Shown here in pieces: positions 17,082 to 29,000 of a stretch of 57,999 nt of DNA. Below the pieces are notes generated by a model. It worked only from the letters and a program-made list of their open reading frames with translations, did no database searches and was not told the origin of the DNA. The position numbers were made by a program, and so were the translations under genes. The DNA comes from Salpingoeca rosetta (taxonomy: Eukaryota; Opisthokonta; Choanoflagellata; Craspedida; Salpingoecidae). Numbering within the stretch: position 1 is the first letter of the stretch; the number at the start of each line of letters is the position of its first letter. Where the stretch lies: assembly GCF_000188695.1 (NCBI RefSeq), contig NW_004754931.1, positions 696,136 through 754,134 of the forward strand. Reading direction: 5' to 3'.

Positions 17082-17225
17082 TCAGCAGCTCGCCTGGTGC
17101 GAGAACTTTGCAAGCTCCTGCTCCACAGCCTGTTTGACTTTCTGTGGATTGGCCTTTCCTTCTGCGTGTGTGTGTGTGTATGTGTGTGTATGTGTGTGTA
17201 TGTGTGTGTATGTGTGTGTATGTGT

Positions 17226-17294
<69 letters not shown>

Positions 17295-17725
17295 GGTGAG
17301 GAAGAAATACGCAGGCGAATGCAAAACCATGGGCGGAGAAAGCATGACGCACACGCATCGCAAGTTCCGGGTTCAACCTACTTGTCTTGCCCATCACCTG
17401 TCCTACAAAGAAGCCAAGCACGCCCGTTTGGCCTGCAATCACGCGTGCAGAGGCAAACAAACACACAGTTTTGTGTTGGGTAGGCGAGGGACAGAGTGGC
17501 AGGAGGTACCAACACACACACACGCGCGCGCGCATACACAAGTGCATGCACACCTGTGGCAGACAACCCACCTTTCAAAAACTTGTTCCGCTGCTTTGGG
17601 TTGTTTGCCACGACATCGACCACCAACGCCTGCAGCACAGCAGCATCCGACTCCTGGCGAAGATCAAGTGCTTCCATCAGCTCTGTCGGCGAGCGTCTGT
17701 CCCCATCAAGCATTCGCCCCAAAAT
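17082..17725 (-). CDS. GATB: GatB C-terminal (tail) domain fragment
   Basis: Three exons: 17725-17572, 17432-17391 and 17161-17082, ending KFSHQASC-stop. Joined peptide ~92 aa: MLDGDRRSPTELMEAL, QESDAAVLQALVVDVVANN, LGFFVGQVM, EGKANPQKVKQAVEQEL. This is the helical tRNA-binding tail of subunit B of glutamyl-tRNA(Gln) amidotransferase, which makes Gln-tRNA in mitochondria. The last intron needs a GC donor (ATGG|gcaaga); the GT alternative breaks the frame. The kinase-like catalytic part (~400 aa) is not visible upstream on this strand, where SFT2 lies on the other strand. The missing exons may sit in the 19788-19887 gap, or this may be a broken or partial copy. The first exon begins at an acceptor (gactgcag|ATTTTG), so it is not a start. 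Confidence 0.65.
17165..17294. repeat. (GT)n / (GTGTGTAT)n in the GatB tail intron
   Basis: Octamer-like GTGTGTAT units then GT. On the coding (minus) strand it is CA-rich and abuts the acceptor at 17162. Confidence 0.9.
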
Positions 17726-17736
17726 CTGCAGTCGAT

Positions 17737-17740
17737 CGTG

Positions 17741-17823
<83 letters not shown>
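17737..17823. repeat. (GT)n upstream of the GatB tail exon
   Basis: Plus-strand GT array immediately upstream (minus sense) of the acceptor before 17725, so it is (CA)n in the transcript. Confidence 0.95.
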
Positions 17824-17825
<2 letters not shown>

Positions 17826-17953
17826 CCGTCACTCTCTGCGTGCGAAGGCGTGTTTACACAGCCTTGCATCTTGTGCCACCGTGCCGTGTCTCCCCTTGCC
17901 ATGCCCTCACCACCACCACTGTCACCTCCACCACCACCTCCATCACACGCCTG

Positions 17954-18714
17954 ATGCAGATGAAGAATGAGATTGATGGGTGCTGTGGAGAGTACTGCAA
18001 GCTCACGCGCAAGCAGCGCATGTATGGCTTTGCGTACTGCTTTGCCATCGGCTGCATCCTCGGTTTGCTGGTGCGTCACCTTGGTCCACATGCTTGTCTC
18101 TCCTCAATTGCGTGTGTGCGCACGCGTGTGTGTATGCATGTGCATGGAAGTGGGCGAAGATCGAGGGTGGAACAGCACAGGCTCCCATCCAGTGCCGAAT
18201 CCATGCTTAACCGCCACCGTCGACGCACATCTGGTGTTGTGGCTACAGGGTACGGCTCTCGTGGCCCTTGGTAACCTGACCGCGTTTGCCATCTGCTATT
18301 CCCTCGGCACCATCATGTCTCTCGCGAGGTGTGTACATTGGCGGCATGCGCATGTCCCTCACGTCGCAAGCGAACGTCTGCGTGCATTACACGACACGGC
18401 AACAATGATGACAATATTATGTTCCTCTTTGGCGACCGGCACTCATCATGCTCCTGTCCATTTTTGCACATGGTCGCCTGCACACTGTCGGCAGTTCTTT
18501 GTTCCTGTGGGGGCCATGGCATCAGATCAAGAACATGTTCAAGGTGCGTGCGCGTGTGTGCGTTGTGCGTGTGTGTGCGTTGTGCGTGTGTATGCGTGTA
18601 TGCATGTGTTGTGCGTGTGTATGCGTGTGTTGTGCGTGTGTTGTGCGTGTGTGTGTGAGGATCTTCTTCTCCTTGTTTGTTTATACTCATGTCACGCACA
18701 CGTTTCTTCGACGT

Positions 18715-18812
<98 letters not shown>

Positions 18813-19257
18813 CTGTGTTGACACAGGAGACGAGATGGATTGCGACATGCGTGATGCTTGCGTCGATTGCAATGACGCTTGTGTCTGCGATTGTATGGAA
18901 GAGCGTTGCGCTCGCCATCATCTTTGCATTCATCCAATTCCTCGCCTTCTTCTGGTACTGCCTCTCCTACATCCCATACGCAAGGTGAGCCATTTGTGTG
19001 TGTGTGCATGTTCGTGTGTGCGTATATGCGTGCGTGTGGGTATTGCATTCTTGTCAGATGCTTGTCCAGGTTGGCTCGCAAGGGGTGCACAACTTGAGAC
19101 CGCGCACACCCCTCTTCCACCAGCGCCGTCATAGCCAAGCACCCACCACTGCCTCTCACGCTGCTGTTATGTCCCGTTTTGTTTCTTTGTCTTCTCTTCC
19201 TCGATTCCAAACAGAGCCGTGGCCCGCAACTGTATGGGCTCGTGCATGAATGTGTGA
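17954..19257 (+). CDS. SFT2: SFT2-domain Golgi vesicle-transport membrane protein
   Basis: Five exons: 17954-18070, 18249-18328, 18495-18543, 18827-18984, 19215-19257, giving 148 aa. Family signature in order: LTRKQRMYGFAYCFAIG (first membrane helix), LGNLTAFAICYSLGTIMSL, FLWGPWHQIKNMFK, R-WIATCVMLASI, and the final helix FIQFLAFFWYCLSYIPYAR. SFT2/Got1-type tetraspanners act in retrograde endosome-to-Golgi vesicle fusion. The start is uncertain. The ATG at 17954 overlaps a good acceptor (gcctgatgcag|ATG), so an upstream 5' exon may exist, in which case the GatB fragment would lie within the SFT2 5' intron on the other strand. The intron after exon 3 carries (GT)n at its 5' half and (CA)n at its 3' half. 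Confidence 0.88.
18717..18810. repeat. (CA)n in SFT2 intron 3
   Basis: Sense-strand CA close to the acceptor at 18826, opposite the GT-rich donor half at 18544-18660. Confidence 0.95.
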
Positions 19258-19713
19258 GTGCGTACAGTGCCGCCAAACGGTAGTGGTGATGGTCGTAGTC
19301 GTGCAAGCGTGTGTGCGGCTGATCAAACGGCTTGTGTTACGTGTGCGAACGGTGAAGAGGGGGGGGGGGTGGAGGAAAGGCAGGTGCAAGAGAAGTTAAG
19401 GGGGCGGGGAAGAGGGGGGGGGGGAGTACAAGAAGCGGATAAAGAGAGATGAGAGCGGTGACGGAGCAGAGTGTGCTCCGAGTACCATATCGCCGAAGCT
19501 TCGTGCCTCTTGCGTGCGCGCGTGCGGTGTGAAACGTTGTGTGGGAGTAGACAAGTGTCGTTATCACATGTGCTGTGTTGTGTGCCTGTTGTTGAGTGGG
19601 CGGTTCTCTGTCTCTCTCTACTTCAGATGTCGCTTGTTCTCTTTGTTGGTTTGCTTGGAGGTTGAGGGGGGGGGGTTTCAGTTGATTAGCAGTATTGTTT
19701 CTACTGTTTGCTT

Positions 19714-19787
<74 letters not shown>

Positions 19788-19887
19788 NNNNNNNNNNNNN
19801 NNNNNNNNNNNNNNNNNNNNNNNNNNNNNNNNNNNNNNNNNNNNNNNNNNNNNNNNNNNNNNNNNNNNNNNNNNNNNNNNNNNNNNN

Positions 19888-19947
<60 letters not shown>

Positions 19948-20300
19948 ACACACGTATACACGTACACACGCACGAAGGTGAAAGGCAAAGCATCATCTGA
20001 ATCACGAGTGGCGCAGGCGGACGAGAGAGTACGCCTCGTATCGCACGACACGCCACAACGCAGGCTCAACAACGCCATGAGCGTTGCACACACATGCACA
20101 TGCACATTTGCGGTTCACACGTGGTCGGCCAACGCACCCACAATCCGCCATGTCCTCGTGCTCTCTCTACATGCACAGAAATCCACTCTGATGACTCTCT
20201 GACACACTCTCTTGTTAGCTCACCCGCTCCTCTCCCTCCCTCCCTCCCTCACACACACACATGTATACACACACTTCTTTTCTTTCGCGTGCGCGGTCGT
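19258..20300. other. Convergent intergenic region SFT2 / DPY30 with assembly gap
   Basis: (CA)n at about 19718-19787 and 19888-19945 flanks a run of exactly 100 N at 19788-19887, so the gap is probably of nominal size. No exon was recognised in the unique parts. Missing exons of the GatB-like gene could fall in the gap. Confidence 0.6.
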
Positions 20301-20688
20301 CTACTCTGCTTGTGCTTGTTGCTGCTGCTGCTGTTGCTGCTGATCTGGAGGGAGGCCGACGACGTCCTGTGGGGGCTTCGGCTCACCTTCCTCTTTTGCA
20401 CACTTGAGCAGGAATGTGCCAAGCCACTCAACCGGGTTGGGTGGTCTGGCCAGCGTGTTCGCAAATGTGTGTGTGCGTGTGTTTGCGCGGGCGCGCGGGC
20501 GTGTGTGTGTGTGTGCATTGTGGGGGTAAGGAAGGGTGGATTGAGAGTGCCAACGCGCTTTGGAGATGGCAGCAGGCGTGATGCGTTGGTTTGCAGGAAT
20601 GCAGGTGCATGCGCAGCGCAGACAGAAATGCAGACATACAGACAAATCTGCGGGCACATGAACGAAACAGACGTGGATTCAGAAGCAT

Positions 20689-20752
<64 letters not shown>

Positions 20753-21209
20753 TTCTTGTGCAAGGGCAGCGAGGCCCTCGAGAAGTACGGGGACGACGGT
20801 TTGGTCGAGGTAGTCACGGGTCGGGTATTGTGGAGTGAACTGCATCTGCGCATCGTTGGCGTGTTGTCGCAGAGCCGCCTGAAACAGCAGAAGGGAAAAA
20901 AAGAAGGAGGGGGGGGGGAAAGCGACATGGCAGCGTGAGTGTAAGGAGAAGAGGTACAGGGTGGAAGCAAATCACGGGTAAATGACGGGCAAATCGTACA
21001 GCCATCAACCAGCACACACACACGCACACACACACATACACATACACATACACACACATACACACACACGCAAGCATACATGGAAGTCGTACCGCAGGTT
21101 CCTCTGGAAGTGGCGCCTGCACCTTTGTGTCTTCCTCTGCTGCAACAGCAGGCTGTTCCTCCTTCTCCGACACGACACATATGATGTCGGTGAGTCGTGT
21201 GGAAACCAT
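20301..21209 (-). CDS. DPY30: DPY30, COMPASS/MLL complex subunit
   Basis: Three exons: 21209-21093, 20878-20751, 20445-20301, giving 129 aa. The Dpy-30 dimerisation motif is intact: PTRDYLDQTVVPVLLEGL, ALAQERPPNPVEWLGTFLL, which binds ASH2L in histone H3K4 methyltransferase complexes. Similar motifs also dock in ciliary radial-spoke and AKAP complexes. The N-terminus is acidic; the C-terminus adds a Pro-rich segment and nine Gln not found in animal DPY30 (about 99 aa). The start is the ATG at 21209. The gene is head-to-head with the PRELI gene, 694 bases away. The donor at 20751 abuts a (CA)n array (GT in sense). Confidence 0.92.
20692..20750. repeat. (CA)n in DPY30 intron 2
   Basis: Directly adjacent to the donor at 20751/20750 on the minus strand, (GT)n in the transcript. 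Confidence 0.95.
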
Positions 21210-21903
21210 GTACAACAAACAAGCGACACACAGACACACACACACACAGACACACACACAATCATACATACATACACACACACACACACAATCACACATA
21301 CATACAGACACACACACAATCACACAATCACACAATCACACACAGACAAAGACAGACACACCTCTGGCTTTGTGTCCATGGCCGACATGGCCGACGTTCT
21401 GCTGTGTGTTGTTTGGTGTGTGCTTTGCCGCCCCTCGTCGCTTGTCGCTAACTTCCCTGTGGTTTCTGCTGACTCAGCAATTTATCACAGTCAATTGCCT
21501 CAACCCATCAAATCACACCACACCACACGCAGCCACAAGCAAGCAAGCCAGCGACCACCTCCCTTCCTTGTGCAAGCGAGCAAGCCAGCCAGCAGCCTTT
21601 TGCTTGCTTCGCGTTGCTGTTGGACGGTGTGAAAGACACGAGGTTCTTTCCACCGAGCGAGCTGGCAAGCCTACAAGACCGCCATCCACCCACCCACCCA
21701 CACACACACACACATACTGGTTCACCGCCGTGTACAATTCACCGGCAAAACGCAGTTGGGGCAACAGCAACCACCCAACAACAACAACAACAACGACAAC
21801 AACGACAACGCAGACGATAGCGGGCAACTGCGGGTGATTGAGTGCGGCTGAGCGTGGGTTCGCGCGCGCGTGTGTGTTGGTTGAGGGGAGAGACAGAGAG
21901 GAC
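21210..21903. promoter_or_regulatory. Divergent promoter region DPY30 / PRELI
   Basis: 694 bases between the two start codons. CACA/CAGACA-rich tract at about 21220-21360 near DPY30 and (CAA)n at about 21778-21800 near PRELI. No defined promoter element was recognised. Confidence 0.35.
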
Positions 21904-23980
21904 ATGAAGAAGGTGCGGTTTGAGTTTGACGTCGATGCGCCGTGGCCACTGGCGCTTCTTGCTTATGATCGCAAGTCATGGGGCATCCCCAACCCGGCCA
22001 TCAAGGAGGTGCTCAAGTGTGACTTCTCTGACTGGGATGTCAACCCACAGCTCCAGCAGACTTCCTTTAAGTACGTTATCGTGTGTGTGTGTGTGTGTGC
22101 GTTTGTGTGCATGTGTATGTGTGCTCTTGTTTGTGCGTGTGTATGTGTGCTCTTGTGTGTGTGTGTGTGTGCTTGTGTATGTATACGTTTGTGCGCGCGT
22201 GTGCGTCCTTGGGTAGCACTCACCCACTGACGTCCTCACTTACTCACTCACGCTCACACACCCTCCAATGCTGCTGTCATAATTGCCGCAGACGGCGTGT
22301 TCAATTCCGTATGCCATTTCCTGGGTGGTTCATGAAGCTCCTCACCAACGACAGGGTACGTGGCCAGTCAACATATCCGACTGCGCGTGCACATCCTTCC
22401 GCCACTTACCTTCCCACGTTGCATCTTCACCCATAGTTATCGCTCATGGTTGCCTGCTGATGTTTGTTCTCCTTCACTCGGTTGGTTTGGGGTACAATAT
22501 AGGAGGCGTTCTTGGAGTTTGACACACTGATTGACCGGAAGAACCAGCATGCGGTGGTGCACGGCGTCAACTTGACCATGCGCCATGTCATTGAGGTAAA
22601 TCAACGGTCATCTTCATGTGCGCACGCGTCATCAGAGCACGTTGAGCATGCACATGTGTTCTCAACACACCTCACAACACGCTGCACAACGCACACACTC
22701 ACTCACACACACTCTCACACACACACACACTGTTTCTCACTCACATGTTTTCATACACACACACACACACACACAAATGTACACTGCAGATGACGGAGGA
22801 CATGGAGATCTTTGCGGACCCCGACGACCCGCGCAAGACGAAGATGGTGTATGTGATGACATACCAGCTCAAGTTCAGCTCGTGGGTCTCCACGCGCCTG
22901 GAAAACCTCATCAACTCCCACTACGGCAAGGCCCTCAAGCGCGGGCGCACCCTCGACCACAAATTCATTCAGCAGGTGCGGTTGTATGTGTTTGTGTACT
23001 TGTGTGTTTGCATGTGTGGCGCACGCTTGCATCTCTGAGTGAGACAGCAGCAGCTGTGTGTGTTGCTTTTGTTTGACGATGACACATGACATCTCACCAC
23101 ATGCTTGCGTGCGCTGTGTGTCTGCTACAGTTCAAACGAAAGCACTCTCTCAATGCCATTCCCCTGACGCGCTCCGAGCAGAGCGGTGAGCCGTTGTGCG
23201 CGCGCGTGTGTTGTGTTTGATGTGCTGTGTCGTCTGTGCTGTGTGTGCGTGTGTGCTGTCTGTGCTGTATGTGTGCGGGTGTGTTTGTGCGTCGCATTGC
23301 TTTCCTGGTTTTTGCTACTAGTTGTCTCTTACACCCCCCCCCCACACGCATGCATGCATGCAGCAATGGAGATCTACAAGGCGCGGCTGGACACGGTACT
23401 GCCTGAGCGGGCGAGCATTGCCAGTTTCGAAGCCGAGGACATTGACAGCGGCACGGGAAACTCCAAGACAACCGGAGACGAGACGCCGCTCGCTGACGGC
23501 GCCAGCAGTGATGGCGGTGCAGCTGAGGATGGGGATGAAGCTGCCAAGCGAAGCACCGGTGTCAACAGCGAGCATGCACAAACGCGTCGCCCGCACGCAC
23601 TTCCACTCTCTGCCTCAAACGACGAGCTCGGTGGTGACAGTGGCGGTGATGATCACGGTGCTTCAGCTGACAGCGCCGACGTGCAGGGTGATGAAGATGA
23701 GGATGACATCTTTGTGGACGCAAGGCAGGGCGATGACGGTGACTACGGCAAGACCGACAGTGCGGCGGAGTGGAGTGACGCGCCAGCCTCATCCGCACAC
23801 CAACAGCGGCGCCAGCAGCAAGTGGAGGCGGCAGCGAGTAGCTATGGGCGACTCGAGAACAAGCGCGCACACGCTGGCACTCGCGTTGGTGACGACGACG
23901 AGGGTGCATGGCCGTTTCCGATTGCCTTTGACACGCTACTTGTGGATCCAGAACACAGTGTGCCTCGCACCCACGTGTAG
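21904..23980 (+). CDS. PRELI/MSF1-domain mitochondrial lipid-transfer protein with long acidic tail
   Basis: Six exons: 21904-22070, 22292-22355, 22503-22595, 22790-22975, 23131-23185, 23364-23980, giving 393 aa. Residues 1 to about 190 follow the PRELI/MSF1 fold: FEFDVDAPWPLALLAY, SWGIPNP, PFPGWFMKLL, ADPDDPRKTKM, FSSWVSTRLENLINSHYGKALKRGR. These proteins (PRELID1/SLMO/Ups1 type) carry phosphatidic acid or phosphatidylserine across the intermembrane space with TRIAP1/Mdm35. The last ~200 residues, all in exon 6, are an acidic, Asp/Ser/Gly-rich disordered tail (for example DEDEDDIFVDARQGDDGD), which is absent from the usual ~200-aa family members. The PRELI subgroup cannot be decided by eye. 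Confidence 0.82.
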
Positions 23981-24869
23981 CTAGCCAACAACCCCTTCTC
24001 TCCCTTTTCCCCTCTGTGTATATGTATGCGTGTGTGCGCGCGCTTGTGAAAGCGTGACACACACACCTCACACACACACCTCACACACACACCTCACACG
24101 CACACCTCACACGCACACCTCACACGCACACCTCACACACACCTCACACACACCTCACACACACCTCACACACACCTCACACACACCTCACACACACCTC
24201 ACACACCCCTCACACCCTCACATGCACACACACACATGCACACTCACACCCATACGTCCACACTCTCTGCCTCTTCGTCTTCAAACCACGGCCTTCACGG
24301 CCCAACTGCTGTGTTATATTCTTGTGCTGTGTTCCAGATTACGAATTCCTCTTTCTTCTGCTTTCTCTTTCTTCTGCTTCATCTCCTTCCCCGTGTTTTG
24401 TCGCTTTCTTCCCTTCAGGCTGTGCGTTACACGCTGCTATTGCGCACGCATTAGGTTTAGCATCTCTGATTTGTTCCTTTGGTGTGGCTTCCTTCCCTCG
24501 GCTTGTCTCACTACTTCTCCGCCTTCCCTCTGTGCATATATACATTCGTCTTCCTTCCTTCCTTCCTTCCTTCACATTCGATTGAAACTAGGTCCCATTC
24601 CGTCTGCGTGTCTGTGTTGCTGTCTGTGCAGTGATGTGAAGCAGCACGCCATCACAATACACCAAGTCTCCATCTGCTGTGAGTTTAATGTAAGAACATC
24701 ACATCACATAAAATCGATTCATGTCACATCACAACATCGACACCCCACAAGAAGCAAGTCAACCGCAACCACACCCACAACAACACCCACAGTGCTCCAG
24801 AATGCCCACCTTTATGAATACCTTCCACTGAATTTCGGCAATGGTCCTTCCAATTTGGAGAAAGAGACG
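23981..24869. other. Intergenic PRELI to FKBP
   Basis: Contains a CACACACCT-type minisatellite, then CT-rich and TTCC-rich stretches (TTCCTTCC at about 24552-24570). No supported exon. The FKBP promoter probably lies here. Confidence 0.45.
24057..24215. repeat. ACCTCACAC minisatellite
   Basis: Tandem ACCT(CA)n units. The first ones are 13 nt, including a block with a shared CACACGCAC variant, followed by about six 11-nt units. This pattern indicates local homogenisation. Confidence 0.85.
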
Positions 24870-25713
24870 ATGATGTCGTGCGCTCGGTGGCTTGTTGTAG
24901 TGGTGGTGGCAGTTGTGGTGGCTGCTGCTGTCGTGGCCAGCAGTGACAGCCACAGACACGATCAGCACAGTGGGACGGGCAAACGATTACAGATTGGGGT
25001 GAAGCATAGAAGTGAGGACTGCCATCTGAAATCAGGAACCGGAGACACGCTCGCCGTCCACTACACGGTGCGTCTTGCTGCGTTTGTTTGTGTTGTTCGT
25101 GTTGTTTGTTTGGGTGTGTGAGCGGTGTTTGCTTTCTTGTTTGTCTACCTGCTTGATTGCTTGTTTGTTTGGCTGCTTACTTGCTTGCTTGCTTGTTTGT
25201 GTCTTGTAGTCTGTTGTTGCTGCGGTGCGTGAATGCGCCAGTGACAACAAGCCAGGTGCCCACTTCTGCATGGCTTCTTGGCAAGCCACCCACTCTGACA
25301 TTCGGTGACATCATCGTCCGCTTTCGTGTGCCTGATGCTGTTGTTTCAGGGATACCTGGCGGACACTGGCGACACGTTTGACAGCAGCTTGCCGCGTGGC
25401 GATCCGCTTGTGTTCACGCTGGGGGATAATCAAGTCATCCAAGGCTGGGAACAAGGCTTGCTCAAGTCAGGGCCGTGCTGGCGTGTGTGTGTGTCTGGTG
25501 TGTGTGTGTGTGCTTGTACTTGAGAGCACACACACACACTCTCACAGTGTGGCGTATGCAAACGGATTCACCGTTTCCATGCACGACAACCACTATTGCT
25601 CACACATGAACGGCTGCATCTTGCCTATGCTGTCATGTAGCATGTGCATCGGAGAAGTGCGATCTCTCGCTGTCCCGTGGACTCTCGGTGAGTATTCATT
25701 TTCACAGCTTGTG

Positions 25714-25762
<49 letters not shown>

Positions 25763-26187
25763 CGCATGTTTGACGTGCGTGCTGACCTCTTGTTCGCACC
25801 ACGCTGCGCGCTGGTGCTCTGGTGCTGGCCTTCATAGCCTGCGTACAAGCTGCACATGTATTGTGATTTCACCCTCGCGCTCAGACGCCCATTCCAACCC
25901 CGGTTCTTCCTCACCACTGATTGCCCTGGCCACCTCTTCTCACACAAACTGTTGTCATCACTGTTGTCATCACTGTTGTCATCACTGTTGTCCTCACATC
26001 AACACACACACACACACATATCAACACATATTTGCATGTTCGCTGGACGTCAGCGTATGGAGACTATGGAGCACCGCCCGCCATCCCTCCCCGTGCAAAT
26101 CTTCGCTTTGAAGTGGAGCTCCTGCACATCGACAAGCGGCACACCGACAGCCATCACAGCACTGCAAGCAGCAAAAGCGAACTCTGA
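24870..26187 (+). CDS. FKBP2: ER-lumenal FKBP-type peptidyl-prolyl isomerase
   Basis: Four exons: 24870-25067, 25350-25465, 25641-25687, 26054-26187, giving 164 aa. It begins with a signal peptide (MMSCARWLVVVVVAVVVAAA). The FKBP domain follows: VHYTGYLADTGDTFDSS, VIQGWEQGL, CIGEVRSLAVPWTLAYGDYG, LRFEVELLHI. The aromatic pocket (Tyr, Phe-Asp, Trp, Tyr, Phe) is intact, so prolyl cis-trans isomerase activity is expected. It ends in KSEL, a KDEL-like retrieval tetrapeptide, which with the signal peptide places it in the ER lumen. Single FKBP domain and size match FKBP2 (about 140 aa), with a short Ser/His spacer before KSEL. The exon 2 donor is AA|gtcagg, weaker than the others. Confidence 0.88.
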
Positions 26188-26818
26188 CCTGAGTGGAGCA
26201 GAGTAAGCAAGAGCAAGCACAACAAGCAGAGCAGAGTCATCACAACAAACAAGCAAGAGCAAGCACAGCCGCCACTGAACACCACCAGCCAGCGCGCCGT
26301 TGCGTTTTATGCTGTCGTTACCTGTCCTATTTGAATGCGCACTGGATGTCTGTGATTTGTGTGCGAAACATACTTGTTATCACCTATACACCGTAGTAAT
26401 CTTCCTTTTTTTTTTTCGTGTGGTGGGTTTGTTGGTGGCGGAAAGAGAGAACACGCGTGTGTGTCTGCTGGTGCGAGCGTGCTGAGAGTGTGTGAGGGAG
26501 GGAGAGAGATAGTAAGAGATGGGGTATGGCAAGCCACTGGCGTGAGCTGGAGTGCATGGCAAGGAGTGAACGCATGGATGGCAGAGTGAGCACTGCTTGA
26601 TTCGCTCATCTCTCTTGCTTCTTCTTGGATCGCCATCGCATCGCTCATCCTTCCTTTTTGCATCCTCAACACACACACACACACATAACAGCTGCTGCTT
26701 TTTTTGACGCTCTTCTTTGCCAAGGCACACGCGCACGACAGGCCTTCAAGCGTAACAACTGCGACAAGCACTCTTGCACACACACACACACACACATACA
26801 CAACCGCGTGCGCTCACA
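26188..26818. other. Intergenic FKBP to eIF3e
   Basis: AAGCA-rich sequence, a T10 run near 26406, and a (CA)n tract at about 26778-26801 just before the eIF3e ATG. No supported exon. Confidence 0.45.
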
Positions 26819-28969
26819 ATGGCGGAGCACGATCTCACGCGCCAGCTCTGTGGCTTCCTCGACAACCACATGACGCTTGCCCTCATCCAGAATGCCCTCG
26901 ACAAGGTGTGTGTGTGTGTATGCGTGCGAGTGAGTCGGTGTGCGTGCGTGTGTGTGTATGCGTGTGTATGTGTGTCTGTGTCTGTGTGTGAGCGTAAAAC
27001 CCCGAGGGAAATGTGTCCGTAAGCTCAGCCTCACCGCCTTTCTCCTTCGTGCTGCTTGGCTCTCGCAGGAGATTTACAAGCGCGAGCAGCTGATCACGTC
27101 CAAGCTGAAGGTGCTCGAGTCGGCCCACTTCTTTGATGCCATGAAGGAGGTGTACCACGACGTCAAGGCCACCGTGCCAAAAGGTGTCGTTCGCACACAA
27201 CGTCATCCCCCCTGTTGTCTCCCTTCGATGTCTGCGTGCGTGTGTGTCTCTGTGTGTGTCTGTGTGTTTGTCTATGTGTGTGTGGCGTTCAAGTCACATC
27301 AGCAAAGGGGAAGCCTACCCGCGTATGTGCTTGTGTGTGTGTGTGTGTGTGAGTGTGATTCACGCGTGTGGCTATTGCGTGCTTTGATGTTCGGTGAGCG
27401 CAGAGGTGCTTGAGAAGGAGGAGGCGTTTAACAACCACGTCGACAGCCTGAGTGAGGAGCTCAGCAAGGTGTACGACGTCTTCTCCAAGCAGGAGGTCAT
27501 CGACGCCATCTCAGCCTCATACTCAAACCCAGACCCGTAGGTTGCTCTGTGTGTGTTTGCATGTGTGTGTGTTTGCATGTGTTTGTGTTTGCATGTGTTT
27601 GCGAGTGTGAGCGAATATTTTGCGCGCGCTCTCTCTCTCTCTCTCGTGCCTCCCATCTATCCCCGCTCTTCTTCTCCGTCTGCGCCTTTCTCTCCTCTGT
27701 GTGTGTGTGCATCAGCGCTTGTCCATGGGCCGCAGCAAGCACGCATTGGTCCACTGTCAACGCTCACATGAATGCCCTCCACTCTTGCCTCAAACATACA
27801 GCGCCAAGTTGACAGAGAAGCTCAAGGAGCACGGCGTAAGTGACACATTCTCGCCACAGCCCCATCACGTCTTGTTCACATGTGCTCGCACCGACCTCTT
27901 GTCGCTTGGACACTGTTCGTGTTACACAGTTGCTTCCCCACCACTCACGAACTCGCTCTCTGGCTCATGGACTCACGGGCTCATATCCGCCCATGTTTCT
28001 TTGCTGCCTGTGGTGTTGATGTGATGTAGTTCGAGCCGAAGATGCTTGACACAATGTTCAAGGCGGCCCGCGCCTACTACGACCTCGAGCAATACGCTAC
28101 GGTGAGCACCACCAACAACAACCCATGCCACCCCCTCCCCTTTCCATCTGTTTATTTTGCACACAGCAGAGTTTTGGCTAACTCTGCGTAATGGTGTGGT
28201 TGCGGCGATATACTTCCTTGTCCTTCTCACTCACTCACTCACTCAGGCACTCACTCACTCATGCTCATTTGCTCACTCTCATTCACCCCCTCCTCCTAAT
28301 CGACCTGTAGGCCGGCACGATGCTGTACAACTACCGCCCGCTGACGAGCGACCCGTCCAAGCGCCTGAGCGCGCTGTGGGGTCGTCTTGCCGTCGAGATT
28401 ATGTCCGAGAAGTTTGAGGAGGCAACTGAGGTCCTTGGCGTCCTCCAGAGCAACATCAAGGGTGAGCTATACCAGGTTAACACGCGCATGCGTGTCCGGG
28501 TTGTGTGTGTTGCTCGTGTGGTTTGTGCGCGCCAACGTCATTGCGATATGCAGTCGCTGACGCCTGCTGCCCTTCGCGCGCACACACACATGCGCTGCTT
28601 TGCCTCTCCCTCGCTCTCTGTTTGCGGTGATTGCAGAGACGAGCCTGGAGCCCCTGAAGAAGCTGCAGCAGCGCGCCTGGCTCATGCACTGGTCCCTCTT
28701 CATCTTCTTCTTCGGCGACAACGGAGAGGTGTCGTTATTTCCTCCTCACTCGCATGTGATTCTCGTTGGGCATGTCGTGGTGTGGTCGTTGTATCCGTTG
28801 TCGCGTTATGTGTGTGCGTGTGCAACACGTTGTTGCTTTGTATCTTGTTCCTCAACACACTGCAGATATCAATCTGGTGTACACTTGTGTGGTTTTGTTT
28901 AATTGTCTTCACCTGCCGCTCACCCATGGTCGTTGCCCTCCTCCATCTGTGGTTTTTTGCCTCTCGACA

Positions 28970-29000
<31 letters not shown>

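Noticed and set aside
17047..17970. Forward Cys/Val-rich frames across the GT repeats (also at many other loci)
   Set aside because: GT repeats read as Cys-Val and CA repeats as His-Thr; these frames have no other supported content.
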